From contig JAOZQV010000014.1 of assembly GCA_029932035.1 (NCBI GenBank), forward strand, positions 6,082-19,080: a stretch of 12,999 nt of DNA, written 5' to 3'. Below the pieces are notes generated by a model. The model had not been told where the DNA came from. It saw only the letters and a list, made by a program, of their open reading frames with translations, and did not search any database. The stretch is from Deltaproteobacteria bacterium. GTDB lineage: Bacteria; Desulfobacterota; DSM-4660; Desulfatiglandales; Desulfatiglandaceae. Positions 1 to 6,266 of the stretch are shown in pieces. Both the position numbers and the translations under genes were made by a program. Positions within the stretch are counted from its first letter, which is position 1; each line of letters begins with the position of its first letter.

Positions 1-3
1 GTT

Positions 4-117
4 ATGAAAGTACGACCGTCAATTAAGAAGATATGTAACAAATGCAAGATCATCCGACGACGTGGGGTTACACGGGTGATTTGTGAGAATCCTCGTCATA
101 AGCAGAGACAGGGATGA
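4..117 (+). CDS. rpmJ: 50S ribosomal protein L36 (bL36)
   Basis: Small zinc-binding protein of the large ribosomal subunit, 37 residues, which is the family's usual size. The translation opens MKVRPSIKKIC and is strongly basic. The zinc ligands are visible as C11, C14, C27 and H32, so this is the zinc-binding (C+) form of L36. The ATG lies only three bases from the window edge, so its ribosome binding site cannot be judged. It sits directly ahead of rpsM, its usual place at the junction of the spc and alpha operons, but a 111-base leader separates the two genes. The call is secure from sequence and order. Confidence 0.96.
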   Translation: MKVRPSIKKICNKCKIIRRRGVTRVICENPRHKQRQG

Positions 118-118
118 C

Positions 119-228
119 GGGGATTTAGGAATTCCGAATTATTGTGAGTGGATGGTCTTAAGGGGATTTCTCTAAATCCCGAACTCTGCGACTTTTTAAA
201 AAAATAAACAGCAAAGAGGAGCTGAAGA
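119..228 (+). promoter_or_regulatory. rpsM leader with competing inverted repeats
   Basis: This 110-base spacer between rpmJ and rpsM holds structure. Bases 120-128 (GGGATTTAG) are complementary to 172-180 (CTAAATCCC), a 9-bp long-range stem. Bases 163-169 (GGGATTT) can pair instead with 174-180 (AAATCCC) across a CTCT loop. Both pairings use the same downstream arm and are therefore mutually exclusive. Near the start codon, CAGC (209-212) and GCTG (221-224) can form a short stem with the purine-rich ribosome binding site AAAGAGGA in its loop. In E. coli, S4 represses the alpha operon by binding a pseudoknot over the rpsM start. A similar role here is inference from position and pairing only. 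Confidence 0.4.
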
Positions 229-600
229 TTGGCAAGAATTGCGGGTGTCGATTTACCGAGGGGAAAGAGGATAGAGATTGCCCTTACCTATATTTATGGT
301 GTTGGGAGGTCATCTTCGCAAAAAATACTCTCAGAGGCGGGGATAGACTGGAATGCTAAATCGGATGATCTTACGCCCGAGCAGATTACGGGTATCAGGA
401 AGATCATCGATGAGAAGCATAAGGTCGAGGGTGATCTCAGACGTGAAATCTCCATGAACATAAAGAGATTGATGGATCTCGGCGCGTATCGTGGATTGAG
501 GCACAGGAGAGGCCTGCCTGTCAGAGGTCAGAGAACCAGTACAAACGCAAGGACGAGAAAGGGCCCCCGCAGGTCCGTGATGTCAAAGAGAAAAAAATAG
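229..600 (+). CDS. rpsM: 30S ribosomal protein S13 (uS13)
   Basis: Small-subunit head protein that contacts tRNA and the inter-subunit bridges; 123 residues, normal length. It begins MARIAGVDLPRGKRIEIAL, the conserved S13 N-terminus. The Arg/Lys-rich C-terminal tail contains RGLRHRRGLPVRGQRT near residues 89-104, characteristic of the family. The start is TTG at 229, supported by AGAGGAG at 215-221 and by the conserved N-terminus, which leaves no alternative. It is the first gene of the alpha operon, with rpsK starting 17 bases after its stop. The non-ATG start is notable because the E. coli rpsM start (GTG) is also non-ATG and lies within the S4 autoregulatory structure. Confidence 0.97.
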   Translation: MARIAGVDLPRGKRIEIALTYIYGVGRSSSQKILSEAGIDWNAKSDDLTPEQITGIRKIIDEKHKVEGDLRREISMNIKRLMDLGAYRGLRHRRGLPVRGQRTSTNARTRKGPRRSVMSKRKK

Positions 601-617
601 AAATCTGAGGAAACCGA

Positions 618-1013
618 ATGGCAAAAACGGCAAGAAAAAGAAGCAGAACCAAAAGGGAAAAGAGGAATGTCCCCTCTGGAATTATCCATATCCAATCTAC
701 TTTTAATAATACCATTGTGACTATTACTGATCCTGGTGGAAATGTCATTGCCCAGTCAAGTGCGGGAAGGGGCGGGATCAAAGGATCGAGGAAGAGCACA
801 CCGTTTGCTGCTCAGCTTGCGGGGCGTGACGCGCTCAGGCAGGCAATGGATCAGGGGATGAGGGTGGCAGAGGTGCGGGTTAAGGGGCCTGGAGTGGGCA
901 GAGAAGCAGCTTTGCGCTCCCTGCAAGTAGATGGCTTTACTGTTACTGTTATAAGAGATGTAACCCCGATTCCACATAATGGGTGCCGTCCTCCGAAAAG
1001 GCGAAGAGTGTAG
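618..1013 (+). CDS. rpsK: 30S ribosomal protein S11 (uS11)
   Basis: Platform protein of the 30S subunit, close to the mRNA exit and the Shine-Dalgarno helix; 131 residues, as usual. After a short basic extension the core opens at GIIHIQSTFNNTIVTITDP (residues 21-39). It ends with the hallmark DVTPIPHNGCRPPKRRRV, where the NG pair matches the conserved site of isoaspartate formation known in E. coli S11. The start is ATG, with a TGAGGA ribosome binding site about six bases upstream. It lies 17 bases after rpsM in the canonical alpha-operon order. A 113-base spacer that contains heptad repeats separates it from rpsD. Confidence 0.97.
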   Translation: MAKTARKRSRTKREKRNVPSGIIHIQSTFNNTIVTITDPGGNVIAQSSAGRGGIKGSRKSTPFAAQLAGRDALRQAMDQGMRVAEVRVKGPGVGREAALRSLQVDGFTVTVIRDVTPIPHNGCRPPKRRRV

Positions 1014-1026
1014 GAATTTTGGATCG

Positions 1027-1109
1027 GATAACGAATAACGATTGACGATCAAATGGCGCGTTAGTCGCAAGCCCAATGACTAATGAGTAATGACCAATAA
1101 CGAATAACC
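1027..1109 (+). repeat. Degenerate heptad repeat between rpsK and rpsD
   Basis: The spacer carries two blocks of 7-base units. Block one, 1027-1047, is GATAACG, AATAACG, ATTGACG. Block two, 1075-1109, is five contiguous units: AATGACT, AATGAGT, AATGACC, AATAACG, AATAACC. A 27-base stretch (1048-1074) with no clear repeat lies between them. The array ends just before the rpsD ribosome binding site (AGGAGG, 1115-1120). It has no coding sense and no terminator hairpin that I can see. Its function is unknown. Confidence 0.75.
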
Positions 1110-1126
1110 GAGGCAGGAGGGTTGTT

Positions 1127-1756
1127 TTGGCTCGATATACCGATTCTTCGTGCAAGTTGTGCCGACGAGAGAATCTAAGGCTGTATTTGAAGGGTGACCG
1201 GTGCTATGGCGACAAGTGCGGTTTTGAAAGAAGAGCGTATGCTCCCGGACAGCATGGCCAGAGGCGAGGAGGTAAACTCTCGGATTACAGGATCCAGCTC
1301 AGGGAGAAGCAGAAAGTCAAGAGGATATACGGTCTGCTGGAAAAGCAGTTCAGAGGCTATTATTACCGTGCTGAAAAGCAAAAAGGGATTACAGGGACAA
1401 ACCTGTTGATATTGCTTGAATCACGATTAGACAACGTTGTTTACAGGATGGGTTTTGCTGCCTCCAGGAAACAGGCAAGACAATTAGTCAGACACAATCA
1501 CTTCTTAGTGAACAACAGGAAAGTCAATATACCCTCTTACCAGGTGACGTCGGGAGATGAAATTGCGGTAAAGGATAAGAGCAAAAAGGTGCCACAGGTT
1601 GTTGAGGCAATGGAGACTGTAGTCAGGAGAGGCATTCCGGACTGGATTGATGTTGATAAAGAGAAGGTCAAGGGAATACTGAAAGCCCTTCCTAATCGAG
1701 AAGATCTCACGATGCCCATTCAAGAACAACTCATCATAGAATTGTACTCAAAATAA
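1127..1756 (+). CDS. rpsD: 30S ribosomal protein S4 (uS4), zinc-ribbon form
   Basis: Primary 16S rRNA-binding assembly protein. In enteric bacteria it is also the translational repressor of the alpha operon. It has 209 residues, a typical length. The N-terminal zinc motif is intact, with C9, C12, C26 and C31 (CxxC-x13-CxxxxC), so this is the C+ paralogue. The S4 RNA-binding domain covers roughly residues 98-160, including SRLDNVVYRMGFAASRKQAR. The C-terminus ends in LIIELYSK, as in the family. The start is TTG at 1127, set by the strong ribosome binding site AGGAGG at 1115-1120 and the conserved MARYTD N-terminus. It follows rpsK after a repeat-bearing spacer and precedes rpoA by about 80 bases. 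Confidence 0.97.
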   Translation: MARYTDSSCKLCRRENLRLYLKGDRCYGDKCGFERRAYAPGQHGQRRGGKLSDYRIQLREKQKVKRIYGLLEKQFRGYYYRAEKQKGITGTNLLILLESRLDNVVYRMGFAASRKQARQLVRHNHFLVNNRKVNIPSYQVTSGDEIAVKDKSKKVPQVVEAMETVVRRGIPDWIDVDKEKVKGILKALPNREDLTMPIQEQLIIELYSK

Positions 1757-1793
1757 GGCATGGGAATCCGGTTGTTGATGATGTACTGGTGAA

Positions 1794-1828
1794 AACTATC
1801 AATCAAAAATCGTCAATAAAAAATGGGG
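1794..1828 (+). repeat. Second AAT-phased heptad block upstream of rpoA
   Basis: Five contiguous 7-base units stand in register: AACTATC (1794-1800), AATCAAA (1801-1807), AATCGTC (1808-1814), AATAAAA (1815-1821) and AATGGGG (1822-1828). The last unit merges with the rpoA ribosome binding site. The phase and unit length match the 1075-1109 array, although the units are more degenerate. This stretch is open in frame with rpoA and gives a false N-terminal extension if a GTG at 1789 is taken as the start. Confidence 0.5.
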
Positions 1829-1831
1829 AGG
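1825..1831 (+). promoter_or_regulatory. Ribosome binding site that sets the rpoA start
   Basis: GGGGAGG lies five bases before the TTG at 1837 and is the only strong Shine-Dalgarno match in the spacer. No such motif precedes the upstream in-frame GTG at 1789. The protein starting at 1837 opens MVDQKSKNWRELIKPKRIEI, which fits the usual short N-terminus of deltaproteobacterial alpha subunits. Confidence 0.8.
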
Positions 1832-1836
1832 CCTTC

Positions 1837-3012
1837 TTGGTAGATCAAAAAAGCAAAAACTGGCGCGAGTTGATTAAGCCGAAACGGATTGAAATCAATC
1901 AGGAGAGTTATTCAAATAATTACGGCAAATTTGTATGCGAACCGCTCGAGCGGGGCTTCGGAATCACTCTCGGAAATTCGTTGAGACGTGTTCTTCTGTC
2001 ATCCCTTCAAGGTGCGGCAATTGTATCCGTCAAGTTTGATGAGGTGCTTCATGAGTTCTCAACTATTACAGGGGTCCTCGAGGATGTAACGGATATCATA
2101 TTGAATTTGAAGGAGATAAAGCTTAAAGTCACAGACGTGGAAGAAACGGTTATCTTCCTGCACCGGGAGGGTGAGGGAGCGGTTACCATCGGAGATATTG
2201 AGCCGAACGATTTCGTTGAAGTCCTTAATCCTGATCAGCACATAGCAACCCTGAATAAGGAAGCTAAACTGAATATGGAGATGGTGGTCATGACAGGAAA
2301 GGGTTATGTTCCGGCCGAGAATAGCAAGCCCGCGAATATACCTATCGGTGTGATTCCAATGGATGCGGTGTTTTCTCCCATTCAAAAAGTGAATTATGTT
2401 GTGACGAACGCCAGGGTGGGTCAGGTTACCGATTATGACAAACTGACCTTGGAGATCTGGACAGATGGGAGTGTGCTACCTGAAGATGCTGTGGCTTTCG
2501 CGGCTAAGATCCTTAAAGAGCAGATGAACCCGTTCATTAATTTTGAGGAAGAGCCGGAACCGGTGGAAGAAGAAGAGGGTGAGGAGAACGAGAAGCTAAA
2601 CGAAAATCTTTTCCGGCCTGTCTCAGATCTTGAACTGTCAGTACGTTCTGCCAACTGTTTGCAAAATGCCAAAATTACACTGATAGGCGAATTAGTTCAG
2701 AAGACAGATGCGGAGATGTTAAAGACCAAGAACTTTGGAAGAAAGTCTCTCAATGAGATTAAGGCTATTCTCGAGGAAATGGGGCTTTTTTTAGGTATGA
2801 AATTAGATAATTTCCCTGCCCCTACGATCTCTGATGAGGAAGAAGAAGCAAAAGTAGAAGAGGGAAAAGAGAAGGAAGAAGTAGATCGAGACGAAAACGA
2901 AGAAAGCGATCAAGAGATAGATGAGAAAGGGGAGAAGGGGAAAGAAAAGACGAAGGAAGAAGACCTTAGCGGAAAAGAAGACGAGAAAAAGGGAAAGGGA
3001 AAAGATAAATGA
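1837..3012 (+). CDS. rpoA: DNA-directed RNA polymerase subunit alpha with long charged tail
   Basis: Alpha subunit: its N-terminal domain dimerises to scaffold beta and beta-prime, and its C-terminal domain binds UP elements and activators. With the TTG start at 1837 it has 391 residues, against about 330-350 for the family. The NTD is recognised by CEPLERGFGITLGNSLRRVL near residues 34-53. The linker is acidic (EEEPEPVEEEEGEENEKLNENLF). The alpha-CTD includes LELSVRSANCLQNAKITLIG and LKTKNFGRKSLNEIKAILEE. A normal protein would end near MKLDNFP, but here 64 more residues follow (328-391), about two-thirds Glu, Lys and Asp. The gene overlaps rplQ by four bases (ATGA), implying translational coupling. 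The core is intact, so the polymerase role is not in doubt; the tail's role is unknown. Confidence 0.96.
   Translation: MVDQKSKNWRELIKPKRIEINQESYSNNYGKFVCEPLERGFGITLGNSLRRVLLSSLQGAAIVSVKFDEVLHEFSTITGVLEDVTDIILNLKEIKLKVTDVEETVIFLHREGEGAVTIGDIEPNDFVEVLNPDQHIATLNKEAKLNMEMVVMTGKGYVPAENSKPANIPIGVIPMDAVFSPIQKVNYVVTNARVGQVTDYDKLTLEIWTDGSVLPEDAVAFAAKILKEQMNPFINFEEEPEPVEEEEGEENEKLNENLFRPVSDLELSVRSANCLQNAKITLIGELVQKTDAEMLKTKNFGRKSLNEIKAILEEMGLFLGMKLDNFPAPTISDEEEEAKVEEGKEKEEVDRDENEESDQEIDEKGEKGKEKTKEEDLSGKEDEKKGKGKDK
2818..3009 (+). other. Low-complexity purine-rich tract encoding the RpoA tail
   Basis: From the codon after the NFP that closes the alpha-CTD to the rpoA stop, the plus strand is overwhelmingly A and G, with GAA, GAG, AAA and AAG as the main codons. 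It encodes 64 residues that start acidic (SDEEEEAKVEEG) and become Lys-rich at the end (KEDEKKGKGKDK). The tract leads directly into the rplQ start, and its last purine run (about 2990-3007) would have to serve as the rplQ ribosome binding site. No stop codon interrupts it. Confidence 0.8.
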
Positions 3013-3437
3013 GGCACAGGAAGGCAGGGAAACAGCTGGGACGTAATACGAGTCACCGCAGGGCGATGCTCCGAAATATGGTGACGTCCCTGTTCGAACA
3101 TGAACAGATTGTAACAACCGATGCGAAAGCCAAGGTGGTTAGGCCTGTGGCCGAAAAAATGATTACCCTTGCCAAACGGGGGGATCTCCATGCAAGGCGC
3201 CAGGCCCTCGCCTATATGAAAGACAAGGGTGTAATTCATAAGCTGTTCGGTGACCTGAAGGATCGATATCTTGATAGACAAGGGGGGTACCTCAGGATTG
3301 TAAAGAAAGGTGTCAGAAAGGGGGACGGAGCGTCTGTTTCTGTTATTCAACTCCTGCCTGCGGATGAAAGCGCGAAATCGCGGGAAAAGAAGGCAAAACG
3401 ATCGAGTGCAGGCAAGAAAAAGGAGGAAAAGGGGTAG
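3009..3437 (+). CDS. rplQ: 50S ribosomal protein L17 (bL17) with basic C-terminal extension
   Basis: Large-subunit protein near the exit tunnel. The first residues, MRHRKAGKQLGRNTSHRRAM, are a textbook L17 start, followed by LFEHEQIVTTDAKAKVVRP. The core ends at VSVIQLLP near residue 117. After it comes a basic Lys/Arg/Ser extension (ESAKSREKKAKRSSAGKKK), giving 142 residues against about 117-130 for most relatives. The ATG overlaps the rpoA stop as ATGA, so coupling to rpoA translation is likely. It is the last gene of the alpha operon, and an intrinsic terminator begins 40 bases after its stop. Confidence 0.96.
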   Translation: MRHRKAGKQLGRNTSHRRAMLRNMVTSLFEHEQIVTTDAKAKVVRPVAEKMITLAKRGDLHARRQALAYMKDKGVIHKLFGDLKDRYLDRQGGYLRIVKKGVRKGDGASVSVIQLLPADESAKSREKKAKRSSAGKKKEEKG

Positions 3438-3476
3438 ACCCCGTTTTTGAGGTTGAGTCTACATCCGTAATAATGG

Positions 3477-3512
3477 CCCTCTTGCCTGTTTAAAGGCAAG
3501 GGGGTTTTTTTT
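3477..3512 (+). terminator. Intrinsic terminator of the alpha operon
   Basis: An 11-bp stem forms between 3477-3487 (CCCTCTTGCCT) and 3494-3504 (AGGCAAGGGGG), with one G-U pair and a six-base loop (GTTTAA). Eight T residues (3505-3512) follow immediately. This is a canonical Rho-independent terminator on the plus strand, and it separates the ribosomal transcript from pyrC. Confidence 0.93.
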
Positions 3513-3526
3513 GGGGAGTCCAGGCG

Positions 3527-3559
3527 ATGAATTTTGATCGTAAAGATCTGTTGAGCATG
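3527..3559 (+). pseudogene. Possible remnant of pyrB (aspartate carbamoyltransferase) N-terminus
   Basis: An ATG at 3527, eight bases after GGGGAG (3513-3518), opens a short frame reading MNFDRKDLLSM. This resembles the start of deltaproteobacterial PyrB proteins, which often have a KDLL motif just before the conserved D-L-S segment. After about eleven residues the likeness is lost, and the frame runs on to a stop at 3617-3619, inside pyrC. pyrB is commonly found directly upstream of pyrC, so an internal deletion that left only the first codons is plausible. The match is short and judged from memory. A chance likeness or a leader peptide remains possible. Confidence 0.25.
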
Positions 3560-3590
3560 GGCTCAGAAGGCAGGACCTGCGGAGGAGCCA

Positions 3591-4883
3591 ATGAATATAA
3601 CGTTGATCAGGGGCGGTGATCTCGTAAATCCCGTTGGCGGGACAGTTGAAAAGGTTGATTTGCTTATTGAAAAGGGAAAGATAAGTAAAATATTCCCCTG
3701 GGGAGTGTTCAAGGAAAGAAGCCCTCGAATAAGTATTGTTGAGGCGTCTGACAGGCTTGTTATCCCGGGTTTAATTGATATGCACGTGCATTTGAGAGAG
3801 CCGGGACACGAGCATAAAGAAACGGTTGCTACGGGGGCAAGGTCTGCTGCTGCAGGAGGTTACACTGCCATTGCCTGTATGCCCAACACCGAGCCTCCGA
3901 ACGACTGTCGATCGGTTACAGAATTTATCTTGGGGCAGGCAAAAAGGGCGGATTCAGCCAAAGTCTATCCGATTGCAGCCATCTCAAAGGGGCAGACGGG
4001 AAAGACGCTAACCAATTTCGGCGAACTTCGAGATGCGGGGGCAGTCGGTGTTTCGGACGATGGATTTCCTGTTGCCAATAGCGGGCTGATGAGAAGGGCC
4101 CTCGAACACGCCTCTTTTTATGGTCTAAAGGTCATTTCTCACTGCGAAGACAGAAGCCTTTCAAGAGATGGTGTAATGCATGAGGGAATAGTATCGACTC
4201 GGATCGGTCTTGCCGGGATTCCTGCCGCGAGCGAAGATATTATGGTTTACAGGGAGATTGCCCTGTCAAGACTGACGGGATGTCCTGTTCATATTGCCCA
4301 TGTCAGCACTGCAGGATCAGTTGAGTTGATTAAGAGGGCCAAGGAAGAGGGCGTCCTGGTTACAGCGGAGACCGCCCCCCACTACTTTAGCCTGGATCAT
4401 GGCGCGGTTGTCGGCTATGATACTGTCTTTAAGGTGAACCCCCCTCTTAGGACTGATAAAGATGTTGAGGTTATCAAGGAGGGTTTAGCAAAGGGCGTTA
4501 TTGACGTAATTGCCACGGACCATGCTCCTCACAGCACCTTGGAGAAGGATCTCGAATTTGACAAGGCTGCCTTTGGGATGATAGGCCTTCAAACCGCACT
4601 GCCGCTGACCCTCAAACTGGTTAGGGAGGGGATATTGAGTCTGACCGAGGCCATTGGTAAACTTTCCAGTAATGGGGCGGATATTATTGGGATTCCTGGG
4701 GGCCGCCTTGTTGAGGGAGGGGATGCTGATTTAGCTATAATCGACCCCGAATATGAATATCTGTTTAAGGAGGATCAAATTCTTTCCAAGAGCAGAAATT
4801 CCCCGTTCATAGGAACGAGGCTGAAGGGCAGAAATGAATTGACCATGGTTGGAGGGAAGATTGTCTGGGAAAAAAAGAGCTAA
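3591..4883 (+). CDS. pyrC: Dihydroorotase, type I (PyrC)
   Basis: Zinc amidohydrolase that cyclises carbamoyl-aspartate to dihydroorotate, the third step of de novo pyrimidine synthesis, in the cytoplasm. It has 430 residues, the normal length for the longer type I enzymes. Metal ligands and active-site residues are visible: HVH (H65, H67) followed by LREPG, SDDG (D156/D157, where type I enzymes use Asp in place of a carbamylated Lys), H184, H237, and DHAPH with catalytic D310. The NPPLRT substrate loop is at 283-288. The ATG is set by GGAGGAG at 3581-3587. No pyrB is present, although a possible fragment lies just upstream. The 3-prime end overlaps the next gene by 23 bases. All catalytic residues are present, so it is likely active. 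Confidence 0.95.
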   Translation: MNITLIRGGDLVNPVGGTVEKVDLLIEKGKISKIFPWGVFKERSPRISIVEASDRLVIPGLIDMHVHLREPGHEHKETVATGARSAAAGGYTAIACMPNTEPPNDCRSVTEFILGQAKRADSAKVYPIAAISKGQTGKTLTNFGELRDAGAVGVSDDGFPVANSGLMRRALEHASFYGLKVISHCEDRSLSRDGVMHEGIVSTRIGLAGIPAASEDIMVYREIALSRLTGCPVHIAHVSTAGSVELIKRAKEEGVLVTAETAPHYFSLDHGAVVGYDTVFKVNPPLRTDKDVEVIKEGLAKGVIDVIATDHAPHSTLEKDLEFDKAAFGMIGLQTALPLTLKLVREGILSLTEAIGKLSSNGADIIGIPGGRLVEGGDADLAIIDPEYEYLFKEDQILSKSRNSPFIGTRLKGRNELTMVGGKIVWEKKS

Positions 4884-6252
4884 CATCTTAGTGGTCGATG
4901 ATGAAAAGAGCATGCGGGAGTTCTTGGAAATCATGCTTACTAAAGAAGGCTACGAGGTGATTATTGCCGATGACGGTGAACAGGCCTGCGAGATCTTGGA
5001 CAGAGAGATATTTGACCTGGTAATTACCGATATTCGCATGAGGAATATTAACGGGATAGGGGTTCTAAAAAAGGCCAAGGATGTGAATCCATGTGCTATG
5101 GTCGTTCTGATTTCAGCCTTTGCCACGGCCGAGATTGCTGTTGAGGCGATGAAAGAGGGAGCCTATGATTATATCCCAAAGCCCTTTAAGGTTAATGACT
5201 TCAAAAGGATTATCAAGGATGCTCTGGAATCCAAGACAAGGCTTAGAGAAGAGGATAAAGGTTCAAAAAGCCGTTGTCATTTTGGTTCTTTGATCGGGGA
5301 AAGCCCGCAAATGAGGAAGGTGTACGATCTGATAGAGAGGGTTTCAAGTACAAAGACAAATGTGCTTATATCGGGTGAGAGCGGAACAGGAAAAGAATTA
5401 GTAGCCAAGGCGATACATAATCTGAGCGAAAGGCGGGATAAGCCTATCGTTGTAATTAATTGCGCCGGGATTCCTGAAAACCTGATAGAGAGCGAACTGT
5501 TCGGTTACAAGAAGGGGGCATTTACCGGCGCCGTTGCAGACAAAGAGGGCCTGTTTAATATTGCCGATGGAGGAACGGTTTTTTTCGATGAGGTGGGAGA
5601 ACTCTCTCCGGTTATCCAGGTCAAACTATTAAGAGTGATTCAGGAGAGGACATTTACCGCTGTTGGCGGGACCGAAGTAAAGACTGTCGATGTTCGCTTC
5701 ATTTCTGCAACCAACAAGGATCTTGAAGATGAGGTCATTGATCAAAACTTCAGGGAAGATCTCTACTTCAGACTGAATGTTATTCCAGTTAACTTACCTC
5801 CTTTGAGGAATAGGGAGGGAGACCTGCCTCTATTGGCTCAGCATTTCCTTGAGAAATTTTCAAAAGAAATGGGGAAAAATATCAGAAAAATGTCCAGTTA
5901 TGCCATGGATATCCTAAATAATTACGCATTCCCGGGTAATGTGAGGGAGTTGGAGAATATCGTTGAACGTAGTGTGGCCTTGGAGACTTCGAATATTGTC
6001 CTGCCTGAAAGTCTTGCCCTATCCAGCCTGAGAGAGAGGGGGAACGAGAGGAGGAAAAGAAGGACTGATTTGGGCCCGGATGGGATTCAGTTAGATGAGG
6101 TGATGTTGGAAATAGAGAGGGATTATCTGGCCCAGGCCCTGGAAATTGCCCGAGGATCAAAACAGAGGGCCGCGGAGCTGTTGGGGGTCAATTTACGTTC
6201 CTTACGATACAGATTGGAGAAACAGAGTATTTCTGAAAAGGATAATTCGTAG
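4861..6252 (+). CDS. Sigma54-dependent NtrC-family response regulator
   Basis: Activator that, when phosphorylated, remodels sigma54 RNA polymerase by ATP hydrolysis. From the TTG at 4861 it has 463 residues in the full three-domain order. The receiver domain (about 8-122) has the acidic pair DDE (13-15), phosphoacceptor D57 in VITDIRM and the KP pair (K107). The AAA+ domain has Walker A GESGTGKE (172-179), an intact GAFTGA sigma54 loop (219-224), Walker B TVFFDE and FREDLYFRLNV. The C-terminal Fis-type helix-turn-helix includes GSKQRAAELLGVNLRSLRYR. The TTG at 4861 fits GGAGGG at 4851-4856; an in-frame TTG at 4849 is less likely. The start lies inside pyrC, so coupling is likely. No histidine kinase is adjacent, so partner and targets are unknown. 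Confidence 0.92.
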   Translation: MSGKKRANILVVDDEKSMREFLEIMLTKEGYEVIIADDGEQACEILDREIFDLVITDIRMRNINGIGVLKKAKDVNPCAMVVLISAFATAEIAVEAMKEGAYDYIPKPFKVNDFKRIIKDALESKTRLREEDKGSKSRCHFGSLIGESPQMRKVYDLIERVSSTKTNVLISGESGTGKELVAKAIHNLSERRDKPIVVINCAGIPENLIESELFGYKKGAFTGAVADKEGLFNIADGGTVFFDEVGELSPVIQVKLLRVIQERTFTAVGGTEVKTVDVRFISATNKDLEDEVIDQNFREDLYFRLNVIPVNLPPLRNREGDLPLLAQHFLEKFSKEMGKNIRKMSSYAMDILNNYAFPGNVRELENIVERSVALETSNIVLPESLALSSLRERGNERRKRRTDLGPDGIQLDEVMLEIERDYLAQALEIARGSKQRAAELLGVNLRSLRYRLEKQSISEKDNS

Positions 6253-6266
6253 CCGTGAACGGTTTC

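Noticed and set aside
1789..1836. Upstream GTG start for rpoA giving a 407-residue protein
   Set aside because: No ribosome binding site precedes it, the 16 added residues come from AAT-phased heptad repeat sequence, and a strong site precedes the TTG at 1837.
2910..3350. Minus-strand open frame opposite rpoA and rplQ
   Set aside because: It is the complement of the purine-rich rpoA tail and rplQ, giving a Ser/Phe/Pro-rich artefact.
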